A program made the position numbers and the translations under genes. Under the pieces are notes generated by a model. It ran no database searches. It saw only the letters and a list, made by a program, of their open reading frames with translations, and was not told the origin of the DNA. A stretch of DNA of 64,000 nt from Selaginella tamariscina (lineage: Eukaryota; Streptophyta; Lycopodiopsida; Selaginellales; Selaginellaceae): the NCBI GenBank assembly GCA_003024785.1, contig PUQB01000054.1, positions 529,291 through 593,290 of the forward strand. The letters are read 5' to 3'. The stretch's first letter is position 1, and every line of letters begins with the position of its first letter. This document shows, in pieces, positions 33,650-45,237 of this stretch.

Positions 33650-35199
33650 ATGGATGTATCAATTCTCATGGAGCACACTTCATTTATCCTCTGTACGGTA
33701 GTTATCACCACAATCACAGCTATTTATGTGTTTAAGCACTTCTTCATCTATGGCTACAACAGGCACCCATTTCTTTACCCCTTCTTTGGATGCCTTTTCG
33801 ATATGCTTCAAAATAAGGACAGGTTCCTCGACTGGGCAACCGACAATCTTCGCAAATCCCCAAATAACACAGTTAAGCTCTTCAGGCCTGGAGAAACAGC
33901 GTACGCCCACACTGCATACCCACCAAATGTGGAGCATATACTGAAGAATAAGTTCGAGGTATATGCCAAAGGTGAGTATTTCAAAGATGTTTAGCTGATC
34001 TCCTAGGGGGTGGCATCTTCAATGTAGACGACGGTTATGGAAGATTCAACGCAAGATTGCAAGTTATGAGTTCACTACTCGATCCCTTCGTGACTATCTC
34101 ATGGAGACATTAGAGCAGGAAACTCAAGAGCGGCTCCTTCCCACTCTACACTCCTTAAGTGGTACCGTGGTCGACTTGCAAGACATCTTCATGAGGTTTG
34201 CATTCGATAACATATGTAAGCTGGCATTTGGACTGGACATGGCAGCACTAGACACAAACCTCCCAGAGATCAAGTTCATGAAAGTGTTTGACGAAGCAAC
34301 AAGCTTGTCTAATGCAAGGTTTTATACTATACACCCAGTTATCTGGAAGGTTAAGAAAATCTTCAACATTGGATCAGAGAGGCAGCTCCATGAAGCTGTC
34401 CAAGCAGTCCATGAGTTTGCTGAATCCATCATAGAGGCAAGGAGGGCTCAAGTTGCCACTGAGAATCATCACTTTGATCTGCTGTCCAGGTTTATGCAAG
34501 TAAAAGATGTATCTGAGGAGGACCTGTGGGGGATCGAGCAGTTTTACTCGTGCAAGATCCAGAACGGGCAGTTTCCAAATGTGTTTTTTCGTGATATAGT
34601 CGTCAGCTTCCTGCTAGCAGGGAGAGATACGTCTTCAGCTGCATTAGCGTGGTTTTTCTGGCTTGTGTTGACTCATCCTGATGCGACTGAAAGATTGTGT
34701 CGGAAATAAACGATATAACATCCGGAGGTAAAGAGAAGATCACGTTCGATAAGCTAAAGGACATGCACTACTTGCACTGTGCTCTAATGGAGTCTTTAAG
34801 ATTGTATCCCCCGGTTAGTATGGATCCCAAGGAGGCCAGGAAGGACGATGTGTTACCGGATGGGACAAGGGTTAGAAAGGGTGAAAAGGTGACCTATTTT
34901 GCGTATGCTATGGGGAGAATGGAGTGTTTGTGGGGAAGCGATTGCCTTGCGTTTCGGCCACAGAGGTGGCTGAAAGATGGACAGTTTGTTAACGAGAATG
35001 TGTACAAGTTCCCTGTGTTTCATGCGGGCCCTAGGATGTGCTTAGGCAAAGATATGGCTATTCTCCAGATGAAGTATGTGGTGGCGTCTCTGCTCCCAAG
35101 GTTCTCATTTGTGTTGCCGAAGGGTATGTACCAAGGCAGAAAGTGAGCCTTACTTTGCAGATTGATGGAGGTTTGCCTGCTGTTGTCCGTTCCAAATGA
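33650..35199 (+). CDS. cytochrome P450, CYP86 clan, with four frame breaks
   Basis: The product would be about 515 residues, the normal length, with no introns. It has an N-terminal membrane anchor, the I-helix FLLAGRDTSSAALAWFFWLV, ESLRLYPPV (ExxR), AFRPQRW and the heme-binding FHAGPRMCLGKD with the Cys ligand. These features are typical of the CYP86/94/96/704 clan, which hydroxylates the ends of fatty acids for cutin, suberin or sporopollenin precursors at the ER membrane (family knowledge; exact family not assigned). Frame breaks lie near 33,987, 34,034, 34,696 and 35,123. Each is explained by one base missing from a G or T run, and the first copy has the base at the first two. The gene could therefore be intact in the organism. 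Confidence 0.85.
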
Positions 35200-36330
35200 A
35201 AATGTATCACTAACGTGTTAACAATATTTTCTGATATGTAGCCTTGGAATGTTCCATAGATTTGACTGTTGTTAAGGAGTAATGCACACGCATATGCTCA
35301 TCATTGATTAGTGAACATATTGTTAAACTGATTATGTTGTTATATATAATGCATGTTTTGGTATTCTATGCTATTTAATATGCAACTTGAATAATGAAAA
35401 CAAAAAGAACATATTCTTATAATATCTTAAATGGGTGTGAGTGTGTTATAGAATCAAATTAGATTTTTAAAGCTTTAATACATCAATACATGTACATTAA
35501 ATGTGTTATAGGCCTACTTAAATAATCATACTTTATATATATAATTCGAACTAAATGCAAAACATAATGTTTTAACGAGTTTATTCTAATTAATACCTAC
35601 ATAGTTGTGTAAAATTTTCCAATGCTCGGATATGGTGGAATATACCTTAACGTGGGATTGTCTACTAACCAACTGCATCTCGAGAATATTTTAATAAAAC
35701 CATTTTTCTGTTGTTGGATTTCAGTGTGTAATAATTCTTTGTAACTCATTGTCTACCTCATGAGGATCACTCTACATATTGGAACCTCTGGTTTTGCAGA
35801 TCCCCAGTGTTCACATCGAAGGGTGTTTTTTTTTTGTAAGACAAATGATATTCTTACGGTCAAATACTCAAAATTCATGTAGTTCTTGAATACATTCCAT
35901 GTACTCAGCAAGTGCTACGCAATCGTTACGTAAATAATCACATAAATAAGAAATATACTAGGGTATTAAGGAGTGGTGGAGTTTTAAAAGGTTTTTACAC
36001 TGAAAATATTTTAAATTAGAATATTTGTATAAGGAGGTTAGAATTATTGTTTTTAATATTCCGGTTCAAACATAAGTTGTGAGTCATTATTGTGTTTACG
36101 ATTTACTTTTTTTCTTCTTCAATTCATAGAGATTTAATAATTTTGATGCATTAACCCCTTGACCATGACAATTATAAGTTAAACTTTAAAAGTATTTCTT
36201 TATTTAGTATCTGTTAAATCTAATAGTAATGCAAAAAAAATATGTCATTGTTTACTTTGTGGTGTATATAGAAGCTAAGATAAAACTGCAGGTTTGATTG
36301 GTTTAGGGTTTATTAAAACATACATAGTAA
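35200..36330. other. AT-rich intergenic region, no gene
   Basis: This is the 3' side of the P450. No reading frame or RNA gene is recognised. A T-run lies at 35,827-35,836 and an A-run near 36,233. Confidence 0.6.
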
Positions 36331-37466
36331 ATGGATAATAATGCAGCTCAAAACATCGTTACCATGGGGCCACTTCAGTTTTTTTCATCATCATTTTTAT
36401 TGGCTTCAGTTCCGAAATAATTTCTTCAGCGCTGCAATATCTGAATCTTGTAAGGATGATGTACAATTAAATGATAAAGGGATAGGCAACGAGATAGTGT
36501 AACATAAATGTGAAAGGGAGCAAACAAGTGATTTGCAAAGTATTCAAGAGGCAACGCTATCCATGTTACTCATGGCCATATTGTGTTGTTGGATGTCAAT
36601 GGTGTTCTGCTTCATCGACAAAGGCCCGAGGATAGGAAAAAAGAAATCAAACAAGGAGATTTCATTCCTTGTCATGGTAAATTTCGATATGATATTATTT
36701 TTCGTCCAGGGTTGGATCGTCTCTTTCAAAAGCTTAAGGAGATGGGTGCGCTTGTGGGGATTTGGTCATGCATGCAGATTCACAACTTAACACCGCTGTT
36801 GAATTTGCTTAAAAACATTGTAGTGTTGCAGAAGAGGTGATTCGTAAAGATTGGATTTTTGACCAGCGAATGTGTTATAAACCTCTCGAATTTCACAATA
36901 AAAAAGGAAAGCAAGCCATACTTCTTCAAGAATGAAAGATAATTGGGCTTCATGGGGAGATCAGTCACTTAAGGATAATGAAGAATGCACATATCTTAGT
37001 GGTAGACGACTCTCCTCAGAAGGCTATGCTCAACCAAAACATTGCTTGTATTCATCCAATCACTTTCGATCCATATTCTGATACGATATCATGGATGAGC
37101 TAGTGAACTACTTGGATACGTGCCTCAGAAAGAAGAATCTCGAAAACTTTTGTGAGCAGTATCCACCGTATTAAACATTTCCTGAAGCTTTTCTTTCTCG
37201 TGATTTTGTTTTATAAAATGAAGGATAGCAACCGGGCGCTTTATAATATTATTCTTAAGGAACGTTTCTTTAGATGAGCCTTTATGCAGACCTGGTCTTA
37301 TTACATCTTATGTATTAACAAGGATGGCAACTCCCAATTGCATTCGTGAGAGTGTTAAGTGGTGGCAACAACATCAAGATATTGACCAAAATGATTGATT
37401 AATGGAGAGTGATGATTTAGACAAAATGAGAGATTTCTCTGTATGGTTAGGAAGAAAGTATTTATA
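36331..37466 (+). pseudogene. FCP1/SCP-like HAD phosphatase, frame-broken (copy II)
   Basis: This is the second copy of the gene at 14,171-15,335, starting at ATGGATAATAATGCAGC and so lacking the first 16 codons. It keeps GDFIPCHGKFRYDIIF and RPGLDRLFQKLKEMGALVGI, better than copy I in this part, plus HILVVDDSPQKA and the C-terminal YVLTRMATPNCIRESVKWW in pieces. At least ten small insertions or deletions break it. It ends with the same AT-rich 3' region as copy I. Confidence 0.75.
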
Positions 37467-37743
37467 AATAAATTAACATGTTGATAAGGAAATGATTTCA
37501 TTTGTAATTATGTTTGATAGTATTTCTTAATTATTGTAAACTATTTTTAGAATAATATGAATATTCTAAGATATTTTAGGAATATTCCTTACTAAGTAAG
37601 TTAAAAAGGATTAATTAATTAATTAATTAATATTTAAGGCTTAATTACATATTAATTAATGATAATTAATAATTAAAACTTAAGTATTAATTAATAATTT
37701 ATTTAATCATGCCCACTCTAGTTAGAACGTGCATTTTAGCAAA
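37467..37743. other. element right end associated with FCP1-like copy II
   Basis: This matches 15,336-15,623: (ATTA)n, GGAATATTCC and CATGCCCACTCTA (37,708-37,720), with identity ending at ACGTGCAT. It looks like a second, 5'-truncated copy of the right end of the proposed element. Confidence 0.55.
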
Positions 37744-37817
37744 AAAATCAATTATCATATGTAATGTTCTCTGTATTAACAAATGGAAGTATGTACAGTT
37801 CGCTACTACAAAAAATT

Positions 37818-38554
37818 CTACATCACGCCGAACACTGGGGCCTTTGTGAAAGCCTCAGTGACAACAAGTGCAAGGAACCCAAGCATTGCTGTTCTCCCGT
37901 TCCACCTCTCAGCCATTGCACGGAAGGGACCGAGTGCTCTGCTGTCTGGGCTCTCACCCTTGAACATTGGCACGAGAGAAGCGTACCAGAAGAGTTGAAC
38001 CACTGCCAGGAAGTTGAACAGCCCCGTGCTACCTCGGAGTATAGCTGCTCTGCCACTGTTTGCCCAGTCATCCTCTCCACAGCAAATGCCTAAACAATTC
38101 CCAGCATTACCTGTTTACAAGTATACATACAATACACACACATCAACAATGGGCATATTATGGAGGAGATAAAAAAACTTACCAAGCGTCCATTGATGGT
38201 CTGGGCCAGCTCCATCAAACGCCATCAAGCTTGGGAACGATCTGTCACCTGTCTCTGGTCTCCTTTCAATCTCAGGCCTCGGATACAGGGAACCCGAGGA
38301 GGGAACTGCACCAAACACCGACCTCTTCTCGGACTCGTTTTCCTCTTGGTTCCTCAACACATCTTCCTTGGCGATCTCCTTCTCGGTGCCATCCAATAAG
38401 CTGCTAATACCATCTCGTCCGTTGTCTGAAGCTCGCACCACCAATCTGTTTAGCTTCTTATTGCCATTACAAGGACAAAGGCAAAGAACTTCGACTCTGG
38501 AACGAGTGAAGAAAGGGAAGTGGTCAATGTCATATTGCTTGCAACAAGTGCCAT
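37818..38554 (-). pseudogene. ELIP-like chlorophyll-binding protein, copy 1
   Basis: Early light-induced proteins bind chlorophyll or carotenoid in thylakoids during light stress or drying. The ATG at 38,554 begins a Ser/Thr-rich transit-peptide-like MALVASNMTLTTSLSSLVPE. A mature region follows (KRSVFGAVPSSGSLYPRPEI, then FPSLMAFDGAGP). After an intron starting GTAAG near 38,185 comes VERMTGQTVAEQLYSE (helix 1 to 2). Then comes LFWYASLVPMFKGESPDSRA, and ERWNGRTAMLGFLALVVTEA as the last chlorophyll-binding helix, ending KAPVFGVM. Frame breaks occur at about 38,475, 38,207 (two bases missing) and 38,036. A TATATATA lies about 85-95 bp upstream (38,639-38,649). Confidence 0.8.
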
Positions 38555-38599
38555 TTTCAACTTGTACGTACACTGAGAATGTTATGTAAGTGGTGCTGT

Positions 38600-41220
38600 T
38601 ATTGAATTGCTTCTATACACTTGGAATGGATACAAAATGTATATATATACTTAGTAGAAGGTACACATGTGGCAGCGAGGGTCGTGTAGAGCATCTTGAA
38701 GTGTGTCACTGTGAAATCTACATAAGTAGACATGTATGTACACACGAATTATACGTATATTATAACATCAACCAAAATAGACACACTTATGCACTAGAAC
38801 ATTGTATAGGTGTCGCTTCTTACATTTATAGTCTTTTTTGCTTTACTGTACATAGACAAAAATTCAACCGTGTCCAGGTCTAGTCCACAAAAATACAAGA
38901 TTAATGCAGGTTGTAAAATCAGGATTAACTTGATGGGCTAGTGAGTTTTTGAGTTTAGCATTTAAATTAACACTAGTCAAGTAACAAAATATGTGACAAT
39001 CAGTTTTAATCAACATGATCAGCTTAGTTAATGTTAATTTTATTTGTCACAAAATTTATCACGGTGGGATAACTATTTAAAATCAAAATTTTAAACATGT
39101 GTATATGCTTGTTCAGTTTTTCACATTCACGCTATTCAATAACAAAATGTTATAGTAATATAACCAGTAAAATGGAAGATGAACCTAAATTCTAAATTTA
39201 TTTGCGAATACATCTTAGTGATTTATGTGGTATTAATATCATTATAATTAATTATGTCTACTTAAAATTGTATTACAATATTATATAAATTTCTTAATAC
39301 TATCCAAAATTAATAAGTCTCTGTACATGTCAAATGAAAATTGTTTTGAATTTGTTGCATTTCAATTTATTTTAAATGAATAAATATTATATTTTAATTT
39401 TTTCAAATGACACTTATAAAATCAAAATAAAAAAGATAATATAAAATTGATATCAAAATAAATTTAATAAAATCATTAACTTTTAAACAAGTAAAGAATC
39501 ACATAAATGACATTGCATTCTTACTTTTATTTTAAAAGAATCCTTGAAATAAATATTCAAATTTAAATATTTTCTTTGCTTAAGCAAACTGTATAAAGTA
39601 TTTACAGTTTCAAGGTTCAAACATAACTGTGATGTAATGAGAATATTTTTTCACAAGACACAATATTAATTAAAATTATCAATAAATATATAGTTAAACC
39701 ACTATAACTATTTGGCCATAATAATAATATGATATATTGCCACCATTATAATGAACATTACCTTAAATATTATTAAAAAAAAAAAAAATAAATAAAAAAA
39801 GACTGAAAATAATTGTAAAAACTTTGAAAAGTCTAATTTTATTAATGTAATAAGATGTTTAAAAATATATTGTTGCAATGTTATATAGAATTGTAAGTAA
39901 CAAGAGGAAAAAAAATTTTAAAAGACATGCAAAGATTTTAAAAATTGATTTAACAATTATGTAATATTGAAAATGTTTAAATTCATGAATTTCAAATTAA
40001 ATCCATTCATTAATTATTAATGACTTTTTATTATCTTTTATATGAAATAAGAAAATTGTCATCTTTATTTGGAAAAACGTTTATATTTAAAATATTTTTT
40101 AAGTGTAATATTATGATACACATTTAAAATTAATAAAGTCAAAATTTATTATCTCATAATCTTAAACAACCACCAAAATACTTAGTTGTAATACCAAATT
40201 TATAAGATATATATTTGTTATAAATTTTTAAAAAAAAAATTATCTTTCACATTTTAATAAAATGTTATATGTATATAATTCATTTGAAAACTCTTCGTTC
40301 AACTTATTTAATTCTATTAAAACATCAGATAAAAAGCATATCATGAATTACATTTAAATATGTTATATATTTATAAAAAAAATTATTATTCAACTTTCAT
40401 TAATTCAAAATAATTAACATTAAGATTATTATATAACTTGATCTCTTGATAATTGCATTACACTATATATTATACAAATTCAAATAATAAAACTTACATA
40501 TGTACCAATTAATTGAAATTCATCATAGTAATTTGTTGATTTTCAAATTCATGAATATATCTTATTTGCAATTTATATATATATTAAAAATCTCATTATT
40601 TAAGTTAAAAACATCTTTAATAACTAGAACTTCTTTATACATAATGCAGTACACTTCACGATTGTATAGATTTATACTTTGAAATCTAATAACACACTAC
40701 TCTCTTGCTAATCATAATAAATGTCACATCTAAGAGAAATATTACGATTTTACTGATATTTATATTAATTTGCTTAAACAAGTTTTGTAAAGCTTCAAAT
40801 GTTATCATTTACCAACATTTATATTAATTACAATAAATGATAGTTTTTAGAATCATTTATTCTTATCTATTTAATAAGAAAATATTAATAGTACAGTGGA
40901 AGACAATACATAAGAGACATACATGGTCTTTCTTTTTATTTATCTTTATTAGAAAATAAAATAAAATCTTGATTATTAAAATGTTAAATGCCTTAATATG
41001 GTAAAGAAAGATTTTTCAAACCCGTATATTAACACATTATTATCTATTTTCACCTTATTATGTTAAAAGTTGTATTATTTTCCATTGTACTCCATGTAAC
41101 TATGAAATTCAAAGTTGGCAACAAAGACTATAATAACATTAGGCATCCCCAATAGTGACTCATAATTCATCATAAATATATGGAATATAACTTTTATAAA
41201 TAAATTTATAAAAATTTTTA
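38600..41220. other. AT-rich intergenic region, no gene
   Basis: This is about 2.6 kb of very AT-rich DNA with homopolymer runs (A-runs near 39,775 and 40,230). No reading frame above noise was seen and no repeat family was recognised. Confidence 0.65.
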
Positions 41221-41228
41221 AACGGAGT

Positions 41229-41860
41229 TTGCAGTGGATGCACCGTAAACTCACCGTAACATGTGACACATGTCTTTTTTTTTCCTCATCCACACTCCAC
41301 AAACTCACAATGGATCCCATTGTGAATCTCTTGCAACGATATATTATATCTTTGGAGACTGACGAAGACGATGCAATGTTTTTTATCAGCAATTCTCAGC
41401 AAGAATCTATTAATATACAGGCAAGGTACATTGGTCAGCTGACACAAGACTTGGTGAACCAACACAAGGTCGTCTTCATAAGGTTCACAACCACACATGA
41501 ACACAAGTGCTTAATAAAATAGATTAAATGTAGAGAACTTAATCTATGAAGTTATTGATTTCCATTGTGTGTTGTCCGTGCATTGTGAATACTCTACAAC
41601 ATGTCAATAGTTACTTTGTGTACAAGCCAGATCGTAGGGCAAATGGGTTTTTCAACACTGTAGAAGTGCACCTTAGCAATGCATCATTTGGCCTACAACG
41701 TCTCATCATATTCATTGGACAAGTTCCTACGCATGGCAAAAAAGGTATTGCTAATGCTGGGAAGAGAAAAGAAAGAGGAAAGAAAGAGTGGGAAATGAAT
41801 GGGTAAAGTGGGAAAGAGGAGAGAAGAAGATTTGAGAATAGGTGTGACAAGAATAGACAA
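41229..41860 (+). pseudogene. possible PIF/Harbinger transposase fragment
   Basis: The frame at 41,310-41,522 reads MDPIVNLLQRYIISLETDED then DAMFF, which resembles the N-terminal part of plant Harbinger-like proteins. A following frame (41,546-41,806) has VCCPCIVNTLQHVNSYF, unrecognised. GGTGCATCCACTGCAAACTCC (minus strand at 41,222-41,243) might be part of a terminal repeat. The evidence is weak. Confidence 0.25.
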
Positions 41861-42286
41861 GGGCACTATATTTTACTATAAAGAACTCAGAGATTTGTGA
41901 AATTTAAGGTGGCTATAACACTTTCAGAAATTTATATGTTATTTACGATGATGTTGCAGCCCAAAAATCTAATTTTAACTATAAATTTTTGTTATAGCTG
42001 CTTTATGATGTACAGCTAGCCCAAATTCCATTTTTAGATATAAATTTTGTTATAACTGATAAAAAGGTTACCGTATATTCCCGCTTTCAACACAGTTTTA
42101 ACATCCACTGTGACATCAAGTAGATAAGTCAGTTCTTACGTGTTTGTATGTATTTATGTAACCTTCAACGTGCCATTATATATCAATTATTAAAATGTAC
42201 ATAATGTATATTTATATATAATCCTTAATAAATTTTATTTTTTTTAAAATGGAAGTATGTACAGTTAGAGCTCTGCCCAGAAAATC
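41861..42286. other. AT-rich spacer
   Basis: This contains TATAAATTTTTGTTATA-type segments twice (41,980-42,055). No gene is seen. Confidence 0.4.
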
Positions 42287-42978
42287 TTACATGATGCCAA
42301 ATACTGGAGCTTTTGTGAAAGCCTCAGTGCAACAAGTGCAAGGAATCCAAGCATTGCAGTTCTCCCATTCACCTCTCGGCCATTGCAGGGAACGGACCAA
42401 GTGCTCTGCTGTCTGGGCTCTCGCCCTTGAACATCGCCCAAGAAAGAAGCGTACCAGAACAGTTGAACCACCACCAGGAAGTTAAACAGCTCCGTGCTGC
42501 CTCAGAGTAGAGCCGCTCTGCCACTGTCTGGCCTGTCATCCTCTCCATGGCGAATGCCCACACAATCCCAACATTGCCTGTACGAAGACACCGTGAGTAT
42601 TTATGCCAAGAATGGGCATATCGTTGTTATGAGCTTCTTACCAAGCGTCCGTTGATGTCTCTGGGCCGGCTCCGTCAAATGCCATTAAGCTTGGGAAGGA
42701 CCTGTCACCTGTCTCTGGCCTTCTTTCAACCTCAGGCCTCGGTACAGGATCCCGAAGAAGGAACTGCACCTCTTGGTGCTTTAACACGCCTTCCTTGGTG
42801 ATGGCTTTCCAAACAGGCTGCTGGTACCATCCCGTTCGTTATCTGAACCTCGCACCACCAGTCTGTTGGTGTTAAGTTCTTACTGTAGTTACAACGCGGA
42901 GATATAAGCAACCTCGACTCTCGAGGCAAGTGAAGAAAGAGAAGTGGACAATGCCATTCTGCTTGCAACAACTGCCAT
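42287..42978 (-). pseudogene. ELIP-like chlorophyll-binding protein, copy 2
   Basis: The ATG at 42,978 gives MAVVASRMALSTSLSSLA, a transit-peptide-like start. The remains of RLVVRGSDNERDGTSSL and of the region before the first helix follow with several small deletions. The FPSLMAFDGAGPE stretch runs into a one-base loss, then an intron begins at GTAAG near 42,638. VERMTGQTVAERLYSEAARS and, shifted, the last helix (ERxNGRTAMLGFLALV) follow. It ends near 42,287. It is the most eroded of the three copies. Confidence 0.75.
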
Positions 42979-43983
42979 TTCTATACTGGACTAAAATATA
43001 TGCAAACTACAGGTGAATCGCTGTAAAAACACTCTTTTGACCATTTCCAGCTCGAGATAGCACAGATCTGTCCGGATTGCTTGCCACAGAGGCGCCATGT
43101 CGATCCTGCACATACATTTCCCACTTACATGAGCTCAAAATAGGTCGATCTTCCTAACCTCGTCTTCCGGGCCATTTCCAGCTTGAACCAACCCATTCCG
43201 ATCCTGCACATACATTCTGAACTTACATGAGCCGACCTGGCGTCTTCACCTACGCCCGCATTTTCTACTCTTGAAGAACCCTAATTAGGACTTCCCACCA
43301 AACATATGAAAATGAAACCCGGATCTAGACCTAACAAACAGAGGAATATCCCATTTGTTTATACAAATGTGCCTAAACGCACTGATGGTTAAATATGGTT
43401 AGCCTTATCAAAATACAGTTTGATTTGGTTAATTTAACTTACTACGAACTACTATAGTTAATTTCAAATAATTGTTTCACATTGTAAAAATAATTAATCT
43501 GATTAACTATTTTACATAATTCAGGATTTAAATTAATAAAAATTTGCTCACAAGAAAAAAAGATTTATAATCTAGATTTAAATATATATAAATAAAATCC
43601 TAGTACTTACCGTATTAAATCAACTGGGTCCATACCTAACACCTGGCAACCTTGTTACGTAATAAATTCAAACGAATTCACCTGTAAAAACTTTATATGA
43701 AATAGAAACCCTATATTAAAATTTTAATATTTAAATTTAATGTGAATATAAAATAACATTAGTTTGCATTAAAAAGGTTAACTAATTAAGACATGCCTTA
43801 TTGACATGTTAACTTTACACCAGCACATTCAGTCACACACACATTTTTAGCATAACGAACAACGAGCCAATAGCAATACACCACTTAAAATAGAAAAACT
43901 CACGAGACACTTTGCAAGTCTTTCTTACAGCACCGTATGCCACGAGTCTCTCCCGACTACGGCCACCTAATGCATCTACTCCG
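42979..43983. other. spacer between ELIP copies 2 and 3
   Basis: No gene is seen. It contains a twice-repeated word CCTGCACATACATT...ACTTACATGAGC (43,100-43,230) and AT-rich DNA. The last ~100 bp serve as promoter for ELIP copy 3. Confidence 0.5.
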
Positions 43984-43990
43984 TATAAAT
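43984..43990 (+). promoter_or_regulatory. TATA box of ELIP copy 3
   Basis: TATAAAT lies 97-103 bp upstream of the ATG at 44,087, a normal distance for a plant gene with a leader of about 70 nt. Confidence 0.5.
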
Positions 43991-44086
43991 ACATTTGCTC
44001 GAGTATTTGTAAGTATTGTACATAATAGAAATTCGGAAGTTGAATAACGTTCCCACATTTTTTTAATATTAAATCCCTGTGTATCC

Positions 44087-44803
44087 ATGGCAATTGCTAG
44101 TAGTATGGCATTAAGCACTTCACTATCCTCTCTTGTTCCAGAATCCAAGTTACTTGCGCCCTCCCGTGCAGTTTCAAGTTCAACAACAGGCTGGTAGTGC
44201 GGGCCGCTAATGAGAAAGGGACGGTGTTAGCAGTCTGTTGGACGGCACCAAGAAGGAGATCACCAAGGAAAACGTACTGAAAAACCAGGAAGAGAATGAG
44301 TCTGAGAAGAAGTCCGTGTTCGGTGCCGTGCCCTCCTCGGATCCCTGTATCCGAGACCCGAGATCGAAAGGAGACCAGAGACTGGAGACAGATCGTTCCC
44401 AAGCTTGATGGCATTTGATGGAGCTGGCCCAGAGACCATCAACGGCCGTTTGGTAAGCTTTACATTTCCTGTTACATAACATACATACTCACCATACGTG
44501 TGTACACAGGCAATGCTGGAATTGTGTGGGCGTTTGCCGTGGAGAGAATGACTGGGCAAACAGTGGCAGAGCAGCTATACTCCGAGGGTAGCACGGGGCT
44601 TTCAACTTCCTGGCAGTGGTTCAACTCTTCTGGTACGCTTCTCTCGTGCCAATGTTCAAGGGTGAGAGCCCGGACAGCAGAGCACTCGGTCCCTTCCGTG
44701 CAATGGCTGAGAGATGGAATGGCAGGACAGCCATGCTTGGATTCCTTGCACTTGTTGTTACAGAGGCTTTCACAAAGGCCCAGTATTTGGCGGCATGATG
44801 TAA
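44087..44803 (+). pseudogene. ELIP-like chlorophyll-binding protein, copy 3
   Basis: This is the best preserved in part. MAIASSMALSTSLSSLVPES is a clear chloroplast-transit-like start. SVFGAVPSS and FPSLMAFDGAGPETINGRL (first helix start) follow. A 57-nt GT-AG intron lies at 44,453-44,509. VWAFAVERMTGQTVAEQLYS comes next, then MVQLFWYASLVPMFKGESPD and the last helix with ERWNGRTAMLGF. Frame breaks occur near 44,192, 44,225, 44,340, 44,607 and 44,780, each of one or two bases. It converges on the terpene synthase 435 bp away. Whether it is functional depends on whether these are real mutations. Confidence 0.8.
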
Positions 44804-45237
44804 AGTTTTGTATAAATTAATATATACAGTAGAACCTCTCTAATCTAATACAGGATACGTTTATATAATCGCTAGTATTCCTTTGTTTTCATTGAAAAAT
44901 GACAATGAATGTCAAGATGCGCATCTTTCATTCGGAAATCACTTGATGTAATGTTTCCAAGTCTGTTTCATTGGATTAGATATTAAACATATATAAGAGC
45001 CGCTGATTCCGCACTGGTTGTTAGCTCATACATCCCGGTATTATGTTCCCGTGCATTCTCGCTGGCCAATGGCCATATCTCTGATAATTGAAGGGCACAC
45101 ATGCAAGAATATTAAAACGCAACTTTTAAATGCAATCCAAGTTTATTAAAAGCAATCCAAGTTTTGCTGTCTTCTTCACTGAGTACAATAGCTATAGGCG
45201 CCAACTTACAACCTCGTTTATAACTAACAAACATTAA
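44804..45237. other. spacer between ELIP copy 3 and terpene synthase
   Basis: This is the shared 3' side of two convergent genes. The part 44,960-45,237 recurs inverted at 63,722-64,000, including AAACTTGGATTGC-type short duplications. No gene is seen. Confidence 0.6.

Noticed and set aside
37764..38093. Plus-strand open frames over ELIP copy 1
   Set aside because: They are shadows of the minus-strand ELIP reading, which carries the family motifs.
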